A DNA stretch of 64,000 bases from Apiospora phragmitis (Eukaryota > Ascomycota > Sordariomycetes > Amphisphaeriales > Apiosporaceae), in assembly GCA_038363925.1 (NCBI GenBank), contig JAQQWL010000005.1, positions 992,001-1,056,000 of the forward strand. The letters run 5' to 3'. Below, piece after piece: positions 24,473 through 37,128 of this stretch (the first letter of the stretch is position 1; every line of letters begins with the position of its first letter). The notes beneath the pieces are model-generated. The model was not told where the DNA came from. It did no database searches and saw nothing but the letters and a program-made list of their open reading frames with translations. The position numbers were made by a program, and so were the translations under genes.

Positions 24473-25101
24473 TATTACGACCTAGCCTAATCATGCGGCC
24501 TAGACCTACTCTCACGGAACGGCACCACAACGCCCCGCGGCGCGTACCTGCTCGACCAAGCAGGACAGGCACTTAAGACTCACTACGATCGGTATTACGA
24601 ACAACGACTAACCAGAACACCCTCCGCAGCACTAAAATATAACTAAGGGAGGATAGACACATACGACCGCGTCGAAGGACTAAAACGAATAGCTATATTA
24701 CGTGACCGATTATTAAATTACTAGCTTAAGATAAATAGAGCTACTAATCCAGTGAGCTAACACCTTAGGGGGATTACTAACGAAACAGGAATAAGCTACT
24801 AAGCTAAGTAGTTAATAAAGGAGAGATTAAATATATAACGATAAACGTTTCCTATATATTTTATATAAATATTTTTTACTTTAGCGATTAATTTAAATAT
24901 TAATTTAATTTATTAATAAAGCATATTACCTTAATAACTTATTACACCTTTAATTAAGTTTTACGATTAGTTTAAAGATATTACTTATTATATTAAACGG
25001 ACGCACTCGTTTACACGTTTAAGTACTCTCTCGTCTAGCTAATATAAACCTAAAATATGTTTTACTAGGTTTCTTTTAAACCCTAATAACCATTTATTAC
25101 A
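24473..25101 (+). repeat. Gypsy-1 5' LTR
   Basis: 629 bp, paired with 31466-32095. It retains more C and G than the 3' copy (for example GGCACCACAACGCCCCG against GGTACCATAATACCCCG). Apparent differences are C-to-T or G-to-A transitions. Confidence 0.95.
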
Positions 25102-25169
25102 TTTTAATCGCTCTTATTCTTACGAGTTACTACCTAGACCCTTAAGTAATATCCTACAGGAGCATTATA

Positions 25170-26340
25170 ATAATTTAAATCCCTACTAACAACGGAACCC
25201 CTCGCCAGGGCAGCGTAAGCAACCTAACCGGAGGAGCCGACGTCCTCGCCATGATACGTCGCCTCCAAGAACGTATTAACGAGCTCGCTGCTGATAACGA
25301 ACAACTCACGGAGCAAGTTACAGCTTTACCCCCGAGAAGCGCTCGACACCCCGGACAGAAACTTACACCACCTCAACCCTACGATAAGAAAGAAGGGACC
25401 GTTTACGGATTTCTAACCTAAATAAAGGCGTACCTACGATACTACGCCGAGGAATTCGAGTCCGAATCAGATCGAATTCTATGCGCAGCTGGTTACCTTA
25501 AAAGAAATACTCTTGTATAGTTCGAACTAATCATGCGGGACTTCCTCGACAACCCCCTTGAGGAAGAACAAGACGACACTACGCGCGACATCTTTAGTTA
25601 TTTCACCAGTTTCGAAAACAAGCTAAAAGCTACCTTTAAAAACCTTAACGAAGCTCGAACTATAGAAAAACATATTATGCAGCTTAAATAAAAGGGATCC
25701 GCTTTAACCTACGCTGCGAAGTTTAAGTAAATATCTTTGCGAATTAAGTAACACGATAACGACGCCTTAATAATACTTTTCTACGCCGGGCTACGAAAAG
25801 ACGTGAAGGACGAAATTAATCGGGAAGATCGCCCCGAAAACTTCGATAAGTATGTAGAAAAGGTAGTTAAAATTGATAACCGCCTGTACGAACGACGCCT
25901 CGAAAAGTAGGGTAACCGAGCCCCGCGAACAAATAATAAACCTCGAGCGAACAGCGGACGACCTATTTAACGCACGTAAAAAAAAACTTCTTACAAGTCG
26001 CACAGCGGACCTATAAACTTAAACGCCACCTAACGAGTCGGCAAGGATAACTATAAAAAGAAGGTTACCTACTATAACTGCGGAAAAAACGGACACTTTA
26101 CCCGCGAATACCGAAGCCCCAAGAAGGTATTCAACCGCGTCCCAAAAGGACGACACGTTAACGCCACGAGTAGAGAACCTACCCTAGCAGCTATTAAAGG
26201 TAGCAGCGCTAACAGTACTACCGAAATACCACACGGCAGCTTATCCTAGATAGCCTGCTACGATAATAGGTATAGTACCTATTTAGTAAATAAAGGAAGA
26301 ACCGGATAATTCCCTAAGCCGCTTAAAAAAAAGCGAAGGT
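25170..26340 (+). pseudogene. gag: Gypsy-1 gag (RIP-inactivated)
   Basis: One frame can be followed for about 380 codons from a likely ATA (former ATG) at 25170. It contains MIRRLQERINELAADNEQL (a coiled-coil-like N-terminus), YAEEFESESDRILCAAGYL, FTSFENKLKATFKNLNEARTI, and LIILFYAGLRKDVKDEINR of the Retrotrans_gag core. Near the end comes the zinc knuckle YYNCGKNGHFTREY (CCHC with the first and last Cys changed to Tyr, as expected for G-to-A). In-frame stops are TAA or TAG where Gln or Trp fits. The product would have formed the retroelement particle. Confidence 0.9.
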
Positions 26341-29300
26341 AATAAAGAAACTCGCTATAACGAGCCGAGAACCCGTTACCAACCTAACAATCTACGAGTC
26401 GGAAAACGAAGAATTAAAGCCGGAAAAGCCCCAAGGTCACGAGCGCCTAATAAGTATAGCCGTAAGCGACATCGTTAACGAACTTATAAAACCACGGGAC
26501 TTAGAGGTAAACGGATGGATCGCCATCCCTAGTATACCGAGCCCCGACTCTAAAAAGCTCCAACAAACCCTTATCTCGCACGGATTCAGTCAAGGAATCC
26601 GAGGAAACTACGCAGTAAGCGACGACCGACGAGTATTACCTACTAACGAGATATATTTCACGTTTTTATAAATCTCTTGCGTACATAACGGATATACCGA
26701 ACACCTAGCGGAGAAACTCGAAAACGATTAGTTCCCGCGAAGGATTAATAAGAAACCTATCTCTCGACCGCATATAGACTATATAATTAGGAAAGTCAAA
26801 ACGATTATACCCGATAGACGACGCTTATACCTATTAATATAAAAAGACCCTTAGTAGCCACAACGATACCACTTAAAACGATAAAAGTAGACCGACTACG
26901 AGAAAGACCGATACCTCGTCCACGCATAGAAGAAGTTACGAGCTCTACGTAGACTGCAAGCTCGCACCTTTAACGAGTCTCAACAAACCCCTAAAGCGGA
27001 TCTACTATTCCGCGTACACGAGATATACGAACCACGACCAGACGAGACAGAGAATCTTAGGAACCGCCGTTTCCTAACCACGGACGGACAAGTACTGTAC
27101 ACCAACGGAATCGTTAGATGCCAGATCAATAATAGCGGGGAGGTTATCACCCTCCACTAGCAAGGAAATGAGTTACGATTTATCGACGAACCGGAATCTC
27201 AGGTACGAGGACCAGCAATGATCACAGGATTAGGACCTACGCCACCACCGGCATATACACCCACGTCTACGCTTACCTCTAAATAATAAGCGAATTTGCG
27301 CCGATAATAAGGGATGCTAGGAGACCCCGGTCGTAGAAGGCAATAATTAGGAAACGAACGCCGCCGGCTGTAATGGGACGACACCCGACGGGACAGGACA
27401 GGTCCCTGTGCTTATTAACGGATAAACGAGACATCCACGAGCATATTGTGTTAATAGTAGATATTCGAGGAGTTATTATTAAAGCGCTACTCGATAGCGG
27501 AGCGTAAGGAAACTATATCTTACTAAGAATCGTTAACAGCCTAAAACTAGAATAGCAAGAGAAAGACGCCCTATACCGACTTAAGACCGTCAATAGAGGA
27601 CTTATAACGTATAAAAATAAAGAGATTAAGAGGGAAGTCGCGAACCTTCCTATTAATATCGGAGGACGTTCTAAACGACTTACGTATAACATTACGGAAG
27701 TATTAAGATATAATATAATATTAGGGATACTCTAATTACGGGTAAGTAATCTTAAAGTTAACTAAAGAACAGGCTAACTTTAATGAGAAATACTAGGAAG
27801 AGGATTAGCTATTAGGCAGCGCTCGAGAAAAAAGCCCCTAAGCAGACCTAAAGTATTTAAAGCGTATTTTATCGCTAAAGAACCTAAGCCGAACGTTACG
27901 ACGACTATATTAAAAGAATACCGGTAGTTTAAAAACCTCTTTAACAGAAGACTAAAAACGGGTTTACCGCTTTATACACGGTAGGATTATAAAATACCCC
28001 TTAAAAAAGGGAAGTAACTATAGTTTATGCCTATATATAAGCTTAATTAGGAGCATAAGGAAATACTTAAAAAGTATATTACCGAGAACCTCGAAAAAGG
28101 AGTAATACGACTATTCACGTTACTAGCAGAATATCCTATTCTCTTCGCCCCTAAGAAAAGCAAGGACGGCAAAAAGAAATGGAGGATATACGTCGATTAC
28201 CGGAAGCTTAACGAAATCACTATTAAGAATCGGTACCTACTTCCCTTAATTAGTAACCTACGCGACAAGCTTCATAAAGTAGTGATCTTTATAGCACTTA
28301 ACTTACTTAACGTATATAACCTAATCCGTATTAAGGAAGGAGAAGAGTGGAAAACCGTATTTCGCATTAAGTACGGATATTTTAAATACTAAGCAATGCC
28401 GTTCGGACTTACGAACGCATTAACTAGCTTCTAAAGTATAATTAACTATGTATTACGCGAATACCTCGATAAGTTCGTAGTAATATACCTGGACGATATC
28501 CTAATCTATTTAGAGAATAAGGAATAATATAAAGAGCACGTTAAGCTCGTACTCTAAAAACTACGAAACGCTAACCTTTTAGTTAACCTAAAGAAGAGCG
28601 AGTTTTACTAAAAAACAGTCACCTTTATAGGATACGTAATATCTCTAGGGGAAGTCCGAATAGAGAATTCCAAGATTTCAGCAGTAAAGGAGTGGCCTAG
28701 GCCTATAAGCGTTATCGAGATCAGATCCTTTTTAAGACTGGCTAACTATTACCGGATCTTCGTTCCCGGGTTTAGTAAGATAGCGACACCCCTTACGCAC
28801 CTAACCAAGAAGGACGAACCATTCCGATAGACCGAGATAAAGGAAACAGCCTTTTAGACCCTCAAGGACTTAATCTACGCCGAACTAGTACTTTGCATAG
28901 CAAATCCAAGCAAACCCTTTAAAGTAGAAACCGACGCATCGAATTATGCGATCGGAGGGCAACTTAGTTAACAGGACAATAATAGAAAGTTACACCTAGT
29001 CGCATTCTTCTCGAAAAAGCTAAATAAACCCGAGCTCAACTACTAGATCCACGATAAGGAGTTAATAGCTATTATTAAAGCATTCGAAAAATAAAGATAT
29101 TATTTAAGTAATACGGAAAAACTAGTAAAGGTCTATACCGACCATAAGAACCTTACGACGTTCATTACTAGTAAAGAGTTGAATAAGCGATAAATATGAT
29201 GGTCAGAATTCTTGTCCGAATTTAACTTCGTTATCATTTACCGTAAAAATAGCGATAATAGCAGGGCCGACGCTTTAAGCCGACGACCGGACCATTAGCA

Positions 29301-30777
29301 GGACGTACCACTAGAGATACGTACGATCCTAGTATATAACAAAGACGGAAACCTTATACCGTTACGATATATTTAGGCTACCTATAAAGTACAGTTTTAC
29401 GAAGAATAGATTAAGAAGTTCCGGGAATATACCCCCTAGACTATAGACTTTATGAATTAGGCTAAATACGGACTTAATATTAAGAACGGACTGACGTACC
29501 GTCACGACAAGATCTACATCCCTAAACGATACCAGGATGAATTTATTAAAGAATTCTACGCATACCCTACACATAAATACCAAGGAATCTTTAAAACCTA
29601 GAAACGAATTAATAAATAGTTCGATTACGAAAACCTTAAGGATAAGGTTACGCAGATAATTAATAACTACGACCTCTATAATAAGGCTAAGGCCGCACGA
29701 TATTAACTGTATAGAGAACTTTAACCCATACCGCCACCGGATAAAGCTTAGAAAACGATCATACTTAACTTTATCGTTAAGCTACCACTATCCGAGGAAC
29801 TAAAACTAAAGTCAAGTACGACAATGTACTAGTTATTACCGATAAACTTACCAAATACACCTACTTCCTATTATATAAAAAAATAAGTAATACCGACAAC
29901 CTCGTATACACCTTCCTTAAAATAATTATTAATTAATATAGGTTACCGGAAACAATTATTTCTAATCGAGATAAGTTATTTACTACTAAATTCTAAAAAT
30001 CCTTTATAATATAACTAAGAGTTAAATATAAACTATTTATAATATATTACTCGTAAACCGACGGATAAACCGAGCGTATAAACTAAACGCTTAAACAATA
30101 CTTGCGATATTACATTAATCACGAGTAAAATAATTAGGTACGATTATTACCTATAGCATAGTTCGCATATAACAGCGCGGATAACGAAACCACGCGTATA
30201 TCACCTTTTAAAGCCAACTACGGGTTCGATCTAGATATCACCCGACCTTAGTTAAAAAGAGAGTTAGTACCGATAGCGAACATTTAAATCGAAAAACTAA
30301 AGGAACTCTAAACATCGCTATAAAAAAACCTGACCTTTCTTTAAGAACGAATAAAGCAGTATATTAATAAGAAAAGGATAAAGGGACCTATCTTAAAAAA
30401 AGGAGAAAAAGTTTACTTCCTCCGACGAAATATTAAAACTAAACGATTAAGCGATAAACTAGACTTTAAAAAAATTAAACTATTTAAAATCGTAAAAATT
30501 ATTTTAAAAACTAATTATCGATTATTACTACCTAAAACAATGCGGATATATCCCATATTTTATATTTTATTACTCGAACCAGCCCTAAGGAACGTACTTA
30601 TCGAAACATAGCTAAAGGTCGAAATAAATTAGTACGAGTACGAAATCGAAACTATCTTTTTCTAAGAAACGAGTAAGACGAGGGTAGAAATATTTAATTA
30701 AATAAAAGGATTACCTATTTAAAAATAATACCTAAGAACTTAAGAAATACTTAGCGAACGCCGTCGAGGAGCTTTAA
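26341..30777 (+). pseudogene. pol: Gypsy-1 pol: PR-RT-RH-IN-chromodomain (RIP-inactivated)
   Basis: Readable landmarks in order: protease ALLDSGA (27480-27510); RT LFAPKK...KWRIYVDYRKLN (28140-28215), MPFGLTNA (28398-28425) and YLDDIL (28480-28502); RNase H ETDASNYAIGG (28928-28960); integrase catalytic region (29560-30200) with a degenerate VITDKLTKY; the GEKVYFLRRNIKTKRL tail; and a chromodomain near 30650-30777 (YLIK.KDY, then NNT.E, ending LANAVEEL), partly in another frame. About 350 residues precede the protease without a motif I recognise. Chromodomain-bearing integrases direct insertion to heterochromatin, which suits this AT-rich block. The frame ends at 30777. Confidence 0.92.
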
Positions 30778-30781
30778 AAGT

Positions 30782-31267
30782 TTAAAGTAGGGATGGCAGG
30801 GAAAAATCGACGTCCGTCCCAAACTAGTCCACCACTCCGAAACCCCCAAACTGGTGCACGTCCGCGACAGCCTCAAATTTAGCACGTTCCTACGCCTCGA
30901 GTTCGTCTAAGGAACGAAGGCCCCGTTTCGCCATCTCAGCACCACGAGTAACCAGGGATTCTCGCTAGACCCTAATCTTTTCTAGACGGAGGAAGGCCTC
31001 CTAGGCCTCCCGGTAAGCACGCTCCAAAGCCTCGCTAGCTTATCGAAGGGAGTTGCTCGCCTCTTATTCGGCTAGACATAATCGGCGGGATTCGTTTACT
31101 ACCCGTAACACAGCGGATACCGAAGTTCCCGAGCTATTATAAAATAAACCGAAACGAATATATTCGCGATAACGATTAGAACCCTTTATTATTTTACATA
31201 TCCATCTTCGCGGTATACATAAAGAGTAAGGAGGAACCTCGACCCCGAATTCGTTAATAAGCGCCAT
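30782..31267 (-). pseudogene. Gypsy-1 antisense accessory ORF (coiled-coil protein)
   Basis: From ATG at 31267 a single minus-strand frame runs 161 codons to TAA at 30782-30784, tail to tail with pol (4 nt apart). It contains six in-frame TAA/TAG, most of which read naturally as RIP-changed Gln or Trp codons. The N-terminal 65 residues are open. The second half is a charged helix: SLR.ASEALERAYREA, LRLEKIRV, then TRGAEMAKRGLRSLDELEA. Frames of the same position, orientation and motif order exist in Gypsy-3 and Gypsy-4. The function is unknown. I recall similar hypothetical proteins in fungal databases but cannot confirm identity. Confidence 0.75.
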
Positions 31268-31465
31268 AAAGTTATAACATTATTCCGTTTTCTTTAATTT
31301 AAAACGCGAAGAAGAGAACTTTTTAATACGACTTAATATAATAAATAAACATTATTAAGAAAGTAATAAGAGGGGAACTTATTAAACCTAACGGAATAAG
31401 TAATTAAAAATATTTATATAACCGGAAGCGCTTTAAAAACAAAGTAAATAAGAAGGAAGAGATAA

Positions 31466-32095
31466 TATTACGACCTAGCCTAATTATACGGCCTAGACCT
31501 ACTTTTACGGAACGGTACCATAATACCCCGCGGCGCGTACTTGCTCGACTAAACAGGATAGGCACTTAAGACTTACCACGATCGGTATTACGAATAACGA
31601 TTAACTAGAACACCCTCCGCAATACTAAATTATAATTAAAAGAGGATAGATATATACGACCGCGTTAAAAGATTAAAATAAATAGCTATATTACGTAACC
31701 GAGTATTAGATTACTAGCTTAAAATAAACAGAGCTACTAATCTAATAAGCTAATACCTTAGGGGGATTATTAACGAAATAAGAATAAGTTACTAAGCTAA
31801 GTAATCGGTAAAAAAAGAGATTAAATATATAATAATAAACGTTTCCTATATATTTTATATAAATACTCTTTATTTTAACGATTAATTTAAATATTAATTT
31901 AACTTATTAATAAGGCATATTACCTTAATAATTTATTACACTTTTAATTAAGTTTTACGATCAGTTTAAAGATACTACCTATTATATCAAACGGACGCAC
32001 TCGTCTACACGTTCAAGTACTCTCTCGTCTAGCCAATATAAACCTAAAGTACGTTTTACTAGGTTTCTTTTAAACCCTAATAGCCGTTCGTTACA
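31466..32095 (+). repeat. Gypsy-1 3' LTR
   Basis: 630 bp, the partner of 24473-25101, ending GTTCGTTACA before CTTAT. It is slightly more RIP-mutated than the 5' copy. Confidence 0.95.
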
Positions 32096-34169
32096 CTTAT
32101 ATAACGAATAAGAAGGTATGTAAAATATAATAATTAAGTTCTCTTTATAATAGAGCTCGAAAGCTATCGAGTAGTAGCTTTCGTAGCCGTTTAAGACTAA
32201 GAGGCGATAATAACCCTTCGTACGAGACCTGGTATATTAATTAAAGTATCGAATCTAGTCCTCGCCTCTTTTATTCGTAATCTAGCCATTTTTAGTAACT
32301 GCGATCACCTAGTCCTTCGGTAATAGGCTGTTTTCGTACTAAGAAGAGAGGTACGTTTTCCCGGTAAAGATGATATATAGAGGGATAGCGTAATCGTATA
32401 ATCCGACGCCCTAAATAATTATAACCTATTCCGGTTCCCTTACTATATTACCTTAAGCTTTCCGCGTTAATCGGAGGTATTTATAATTATTTCGAACGAG
32501 ATTTAACTTATAAAAAAGCCGGTCTCGTCGAAGTTATAGATATCCTCCTTTTAAATCTCGTATTTATAAATTATATTCCGTACGAAGGTAAACTACGCGC
32601 GATACGCGTCGGGATCTTTATAAAGGATTCTTTAATAATTAATTCTTCGGTTAAAACGCGTCCGGAGGTCTAGTTATTATCGTATAAAGTTAGAGGCCTA
32701 ATTAACGCCGACGCGTCCCGCGTCGCGTAAGCTAAATAATCGATTCGCTATATCTTTTATACTACTTAACCGGGGAAAAAACGATCGCGTATTTAAATTA
32801 ATAATATATCGAATAATCGCATTTTTTTCGGAATTTAAAAGCTTTTAAAAATTCGTAAATATTTCGTATCGTATAGGTTAGCTATTTCGTTTACGTTATA
32901 AAGTTTTCGATAAAACGTAATAAATTAATATAGCTTTTTATAAATTTAAAGTTAAGTCTTTTTAAAGCGCTTAAAACGCTAGAATTATATTACTCTCTTT
33001 TTAAAGTTATAGCATTTTCGGACGTAAAAGAATATAAAAAAAGGTTGAAGCTATAAGGAAATTTATAAAAGTAGGACATTCGCTTATATGGGACATTCGC
33101 TTGTGGGATACGTTACTTTAATACCTCCGGGGACGTCTTCCGGCCTACTTATTCCTTAAGAATTAAAAACTTTAAATAACTTAATTAAAACTTAATCTTA
33201 AACCGAATACGTTTAAAACCGTATAGTATAATATTAAAATAGCTTTTTAATATTTATTTTAATTAGTTTTAATTAAATCGTAAAAGTTATAACGTATATT
33301 ATATACCGAATTACTTTTTTAACAAGTAAGAACGCGATATTTCGAAAGGTAAATAAAATACTTAGCCGGCGCCGCCGTATAAAAAAAAACGGCTATAAGA
33401 TAGAGGATCACTTTATATATAAATTAAAAAAGACTTATAATTTTAAAAATATATTAATAAATAGTTATAAAACGAATCCCGTCGAAAGAGTGGTTGTACG
33501 AGAACGTTTAAGACACGCTTATAGCGCTATAGAATTTACGGAAGCCCGGGGTATAATACGCGTACTTATTAAAATAATATAGAAATATTTAGAGATAAGG
33601 ATTCCGATTAATTTTAATATATTAAATAAATTATAATAAAATTAATTTATATTTTATTAAAAGCGGTATAAAAGAATGAGACATTCGCTTATATGAGATA
33701 TTCGCTTGTGGGATACGTTAGTTTTCTATTTTAGCGATAGAATTAGCCTGTTCCCCCTTTTAGATACGGGCCTTCTTTTCCGAGGGTTTCGTACGGATGA
33801 GTTGCGTTAATCCGGTATTCGGTACTTGCTTAAGCTATATAAGTAATATTATACCTTTTTAACGTTAATTTTATTAAGTAATAAGTTTTTTTACCTAGTT
33901 ATTTTAATTATTTAATAATAATAACGGTAATAAAAGAAGTTATTATATATTAGCGTATATTATTTTTTATTATAAATTAAAAATAATGGTTTAAAAGTAG
34001 TAATAATAATAAGGGTGCCGTCGTATATCGCGATACGTTATACCTTATCGGGGATATACGAGTCCAGCTTTTCGATATACGTTTTTATATGTACGGTAAG
34101 GCTGTTTATTAAAATTATTTACTCGAGGGCGTTATTTATAGATACCTTAGTGAGGGCGTTTACCGGGTT

Positions 34170-36320
34170 ATCTTTGCTGTCGATATAATAGATTCATAAG
34201 ATCTCCCTTTTTTTATACGATTCTCGGAGGGATATAATATCGATTATAAGCTTTTTTCGTTTATTATATTTAGCTTAATTAGTTAATTATAAAAAGACCT
34301 CGAATCTATATAGACGGTTATTAGTATATTTTAAAATTTTATAGTTTATACGATTCTTTTAAGCGTGGTGCTTAGTGCGATACCGTTATTTATACCGGAA
34401 GTCGTGCCGTATAGTTCGTTAGTTAGTACGCTCCGTGTAACTCTTTTATATTTAATTAAGCTTTAATAGATAATATTATTTTAAATTTCGAACTAGTTTT
34501 TCGTACGATTTATTTCTTAATTTAATAAGATTAAGTATTTAAATTAAGAAGTTAAGTCCTTATTATTTATAAACGAGCCGTTAATAAAGATATACATCTT
34601 TATATAATAAAGGTTAAACGAGATATATTTTAAGCCGCGTATCGAGTTTTAAATTTATTAAATAATACGCTCGTTTAAGCTCTTAATATCCTTATTCTTT
34701 AAGGTTTATATTTAAGCGTTAATAAATAGGTTATACGTTATTTTTAATTAATAAATAAATATTAAATATATTTCTTTTACGTATTAAAAAACGTATTATT
34801 AGTTTTTATTAATAGCTTTCGAATCGATAAGCTTTAATTAATTAATTTATCTTTTTTATTCGAAAAAGATATTATATAATTTTAATTAGATTTTACTTCT
34901 ATTAAACTTAATTAGCGTGTTTTTAGTTAAAATACTTTTTAGTTTTATACGGAATTATTCCTTTATTAGTTTTTCTTCCTCTTTTTTAAAAAAGGGGGTT
35001 ATAATTAAGCTAAACGTATCGTTAGCTTATATTATTATAACATTAAATGTGTCCGGTTTCTTCGTAATAAATAATAAATAAGGGTTATATATTAAAACTA
35101 TTATTTTTAAATTTTATATATAATAATTATAATACGTTATAAATTAATAAAGTTTTGACTTTATTAATTCGTATAAGGGTAATACGATTTAAAATAGTAT
35201 TCCTTCGAGGTACTAGGTTTTTAATTTTATTAGTAAGCGTGCGTAAATTAGTCGGTTTAGCTTATCGTGCGATTAAGTATACGCCTATATAATATCGCGT
35301 AGCTCGCCTCGTATGTTGAAGTTTCGGATTAGGGTCGGTCTGAGGGCTAAAAGGAGTTTTTAGCTCATCCGCTGGATTATCGGTAATTAAGTTAGAATAG
35401 CCTCCTTTTCTATATCTCCGTAGCCCTATATTACGAGCCTAGATTTCTTATATAGCTTCGTAGTTTTACCATTAATCTTTTATACGAGCCGTATTTTAAA
35501 AATTCTCCGGCCGGTATACTTATTCGGGTTAAATTAAATAAATTCGAAAACTTTTTATACGACGAAATTATTAATCTCTTCCCCGTTAAACTTTTAAAAT
35601 AAATATCTAGACGAGCTAATAACGCCGTTTTATCGAAGTTTAATTATTAGGTCGTAATTTTTTTATTTTTTTTAAATAAAAAATACGGCGGTTAAAGCGT
35701 TTTAAAATAAATATTTTCTAAATCGTCCTCGGTTATATTATATAGGAATTATCGTAATTTCTTTAATTATCGGTTTAATATCTAGGGTATTTACCGGTTA
35801 TTCCGGATCTAGTTATATATCCGGCTCGTCGTGCGGTTTTCCGGCCTCTTCCCGGTAGTACGGCTTCATTTAAGTTCCTCGAAAGGCTTTCGAACTGTCC
35901 GGGCTGTTTACTTAAATCGTACGGTTTTTAATAGCTACTATTTTATATAGTCCGGTTTATCTTTCTTTTTCTCGCTAGATTAAGACTTTACTTCGGAGCG
36001 GGAGTATTAAGATATTGTGGATAGCCGGTCCGTTCCGGGCGTTTAAGGCTCGGTAAATATCGATATCTGTACATATCTTCCGGAGTATCTTTATTGCTTT
36101 CCGTACGGCTTTTCCTCGTGCTTAGATCTCCGGTGACGGTGGGAAGTTCCCGTCGATGCGAGGGTATATTCCGAATACGAGCAGGGTACGTACTAGGCCG
36201 TCGGGGCCAGCCGTATCGTTCAGAGCTTTAATAGCTATTTAAAGCATTGTTTCGATATCCGTTTAATAACCGAGATCCTTCTATAAGATATCGAAGGCCC
36301 TGCGTAGTAGAACGTGCGCT
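34170..36320 (-). pseudogene. pol: Copia pol (integrase to RNase H), RIP-inactivated
   Basis: On the minus strand: integrase C-terminal region (36.3 down to 35.8 kb) with ALNARNGPAIHNI, LPLRSKVLI.RE and a degenerate VKPYY-like end; RT (35.5 down to about 35.3 kb) with KYTGRRIFKIRLV, KKSRLVI.GYGD and LPIIQRMS.KLLLAL; RNase H end (about 34.23-34.16 kb) with EIL.IYYIDSKDNPVNALTK. These match the fungal Ty1/Copia pol type. All frames carry TAA/TAG/TGA at Gln, Trp or Arg positions. The catalytic YVDD is not legible. Upstream parts of pol lie at 36.3-37.1 kb and beyond Gypsy-3. Confidence 0.85.
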
Positions 36321-37128
36321 CGTTTAACCTTACCTATTATTTAATAAGCTTTAATAAGTATTTATTTATAAGTAATTCTTATTATTTATATATAATTTCG
36401 AAATTCTTTTTAAAAATACGTACCCGGATTATACGAAATATAATTAAAATGTTTTTAATATATATATATTTAATATTTATAAAAGGAATTCTAAATATAT
36501 TATACGCTAAGCGAATATAGGAATATAACCGCTTAAAAAGATATGTTCGAATCGATTACATAGAATATATTTTATTTATTAATATAAATAACGTTTATAA
36601 TAATTTCGTTATTAAAATCGTATTTATTTTATAATAAGAATTTAAATCTTTATAACGCTAGATTATATAATTAATATTAACAGCAGAACTTTTAAATCTC
36701 GTTAAAAATAATAAGGTTAACGTTATCGTAGCCGGCGTTTTATAAGAGCGTATAAAATTTCTTTATATAAAAGTATTTAAACCGTCGGTAAAAGTATTAA
36801 AGCTATTTTTTAATAAAATATAACATTATTTCTATACGGCCGGTATTAAAAAATAGATATCCTTATTTCTTAATTATAAAAAGTATTTCACCGTTTTTTT
36901 ATATAATAAAATTAAAAATATTATTATAATACGCTTTAAACTAATCGGTATTATATAAAGAAAATAAAAAAAAGGTTATAATATTTAAAATATAATACTT
37001 AATTATTTTTAATTAGTTCTATATATTAATTATTTTAATTAACGAAATAGGCTTCAAGCTTTCGAACTTAATTTCGGCGCTCCCCGGAATCTAATCGATC
37101 TATATATCTAGGTTCTTTTATACGTAAG

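Larger units (their letters stand above)
24473..32095 (+). mobile_element. Gypsy-1: chromovirus, least mutated retroelement of the window
   Basis: The element is 7623 bp with perfect CTTAT duplications (24468-24472 and 32096-32100). The empty site is visible in Fot1-A at about 3505-3520 (AAAGCTTATATAATAAATAA). LTRs are 24473-25101 (629 bp) and 31466-32095 (630 bp), with TA...CA ends from TG...CA. A purine-rich tract (AAGAAGGAAGAGA) precedes the 3' LTR. The order gag, protease, RT, RNase H, integrase, chromodomain is readable, followed by an antisense frame. Being innermost, it is the youngest layer of its branch, consistent with its higher remaining GC. Confidence 0.96.
23626..33113 (-). mobile_element. 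Fot2-inner: same family inserted in Fot2-outer, split by Gypsy-1
   Basis: TA duplications lie at 23624-23625 and 33114-33115. The ends are ATATATCCTATAAGCGAATA and the inverse ATTCGCTTGTGGGATACGT. Without Gypsy-1 and one CTTAT it is 1860 bp. On the minus strand (32.1-32.6 kb) the transposase is the best preserved in the window: DIYNFDETGFF, GVGLYDYAIPLYIIFTGKTY, and RLLVLNGYES (where DGHGSH is usual). These identify a pogo/Fot1 DDE enzyme. Stops are mostly TAG/TAA for Trp/Gln. Confidence 0.93.
22370..33718 (+). mobile_element. Fot2-outer: pogo/Fot1-type element just inside the Copia 3' LTR
   Basis: TA duplications lie at 22368-22369 and 33719-33720. The ends are ACGTATCTCATAAGCGAATA and the inverse ATTCGCTTGTGGGATACGT; the repeat contains two tandem AAGCGAATRTC words. 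The element's own pieces are 22370-23625 and 33114-33718. Together they give about 1859 bp, with the junction inside the conserved AAAGYTATATA...CTTTAATACCTCC stretch seen uninterrupted at 55470-55510. The DETGFF region (plus, about 22950) shows it is oriented opposite to Fot2-inner. Confidence 0.92.

Noticed and set aside
36314..36520. Ile/Tyr/Leu-rich plus-strand ORF
   Set aside because: Artefact of AT-rich composition opposite the Copia pol region.
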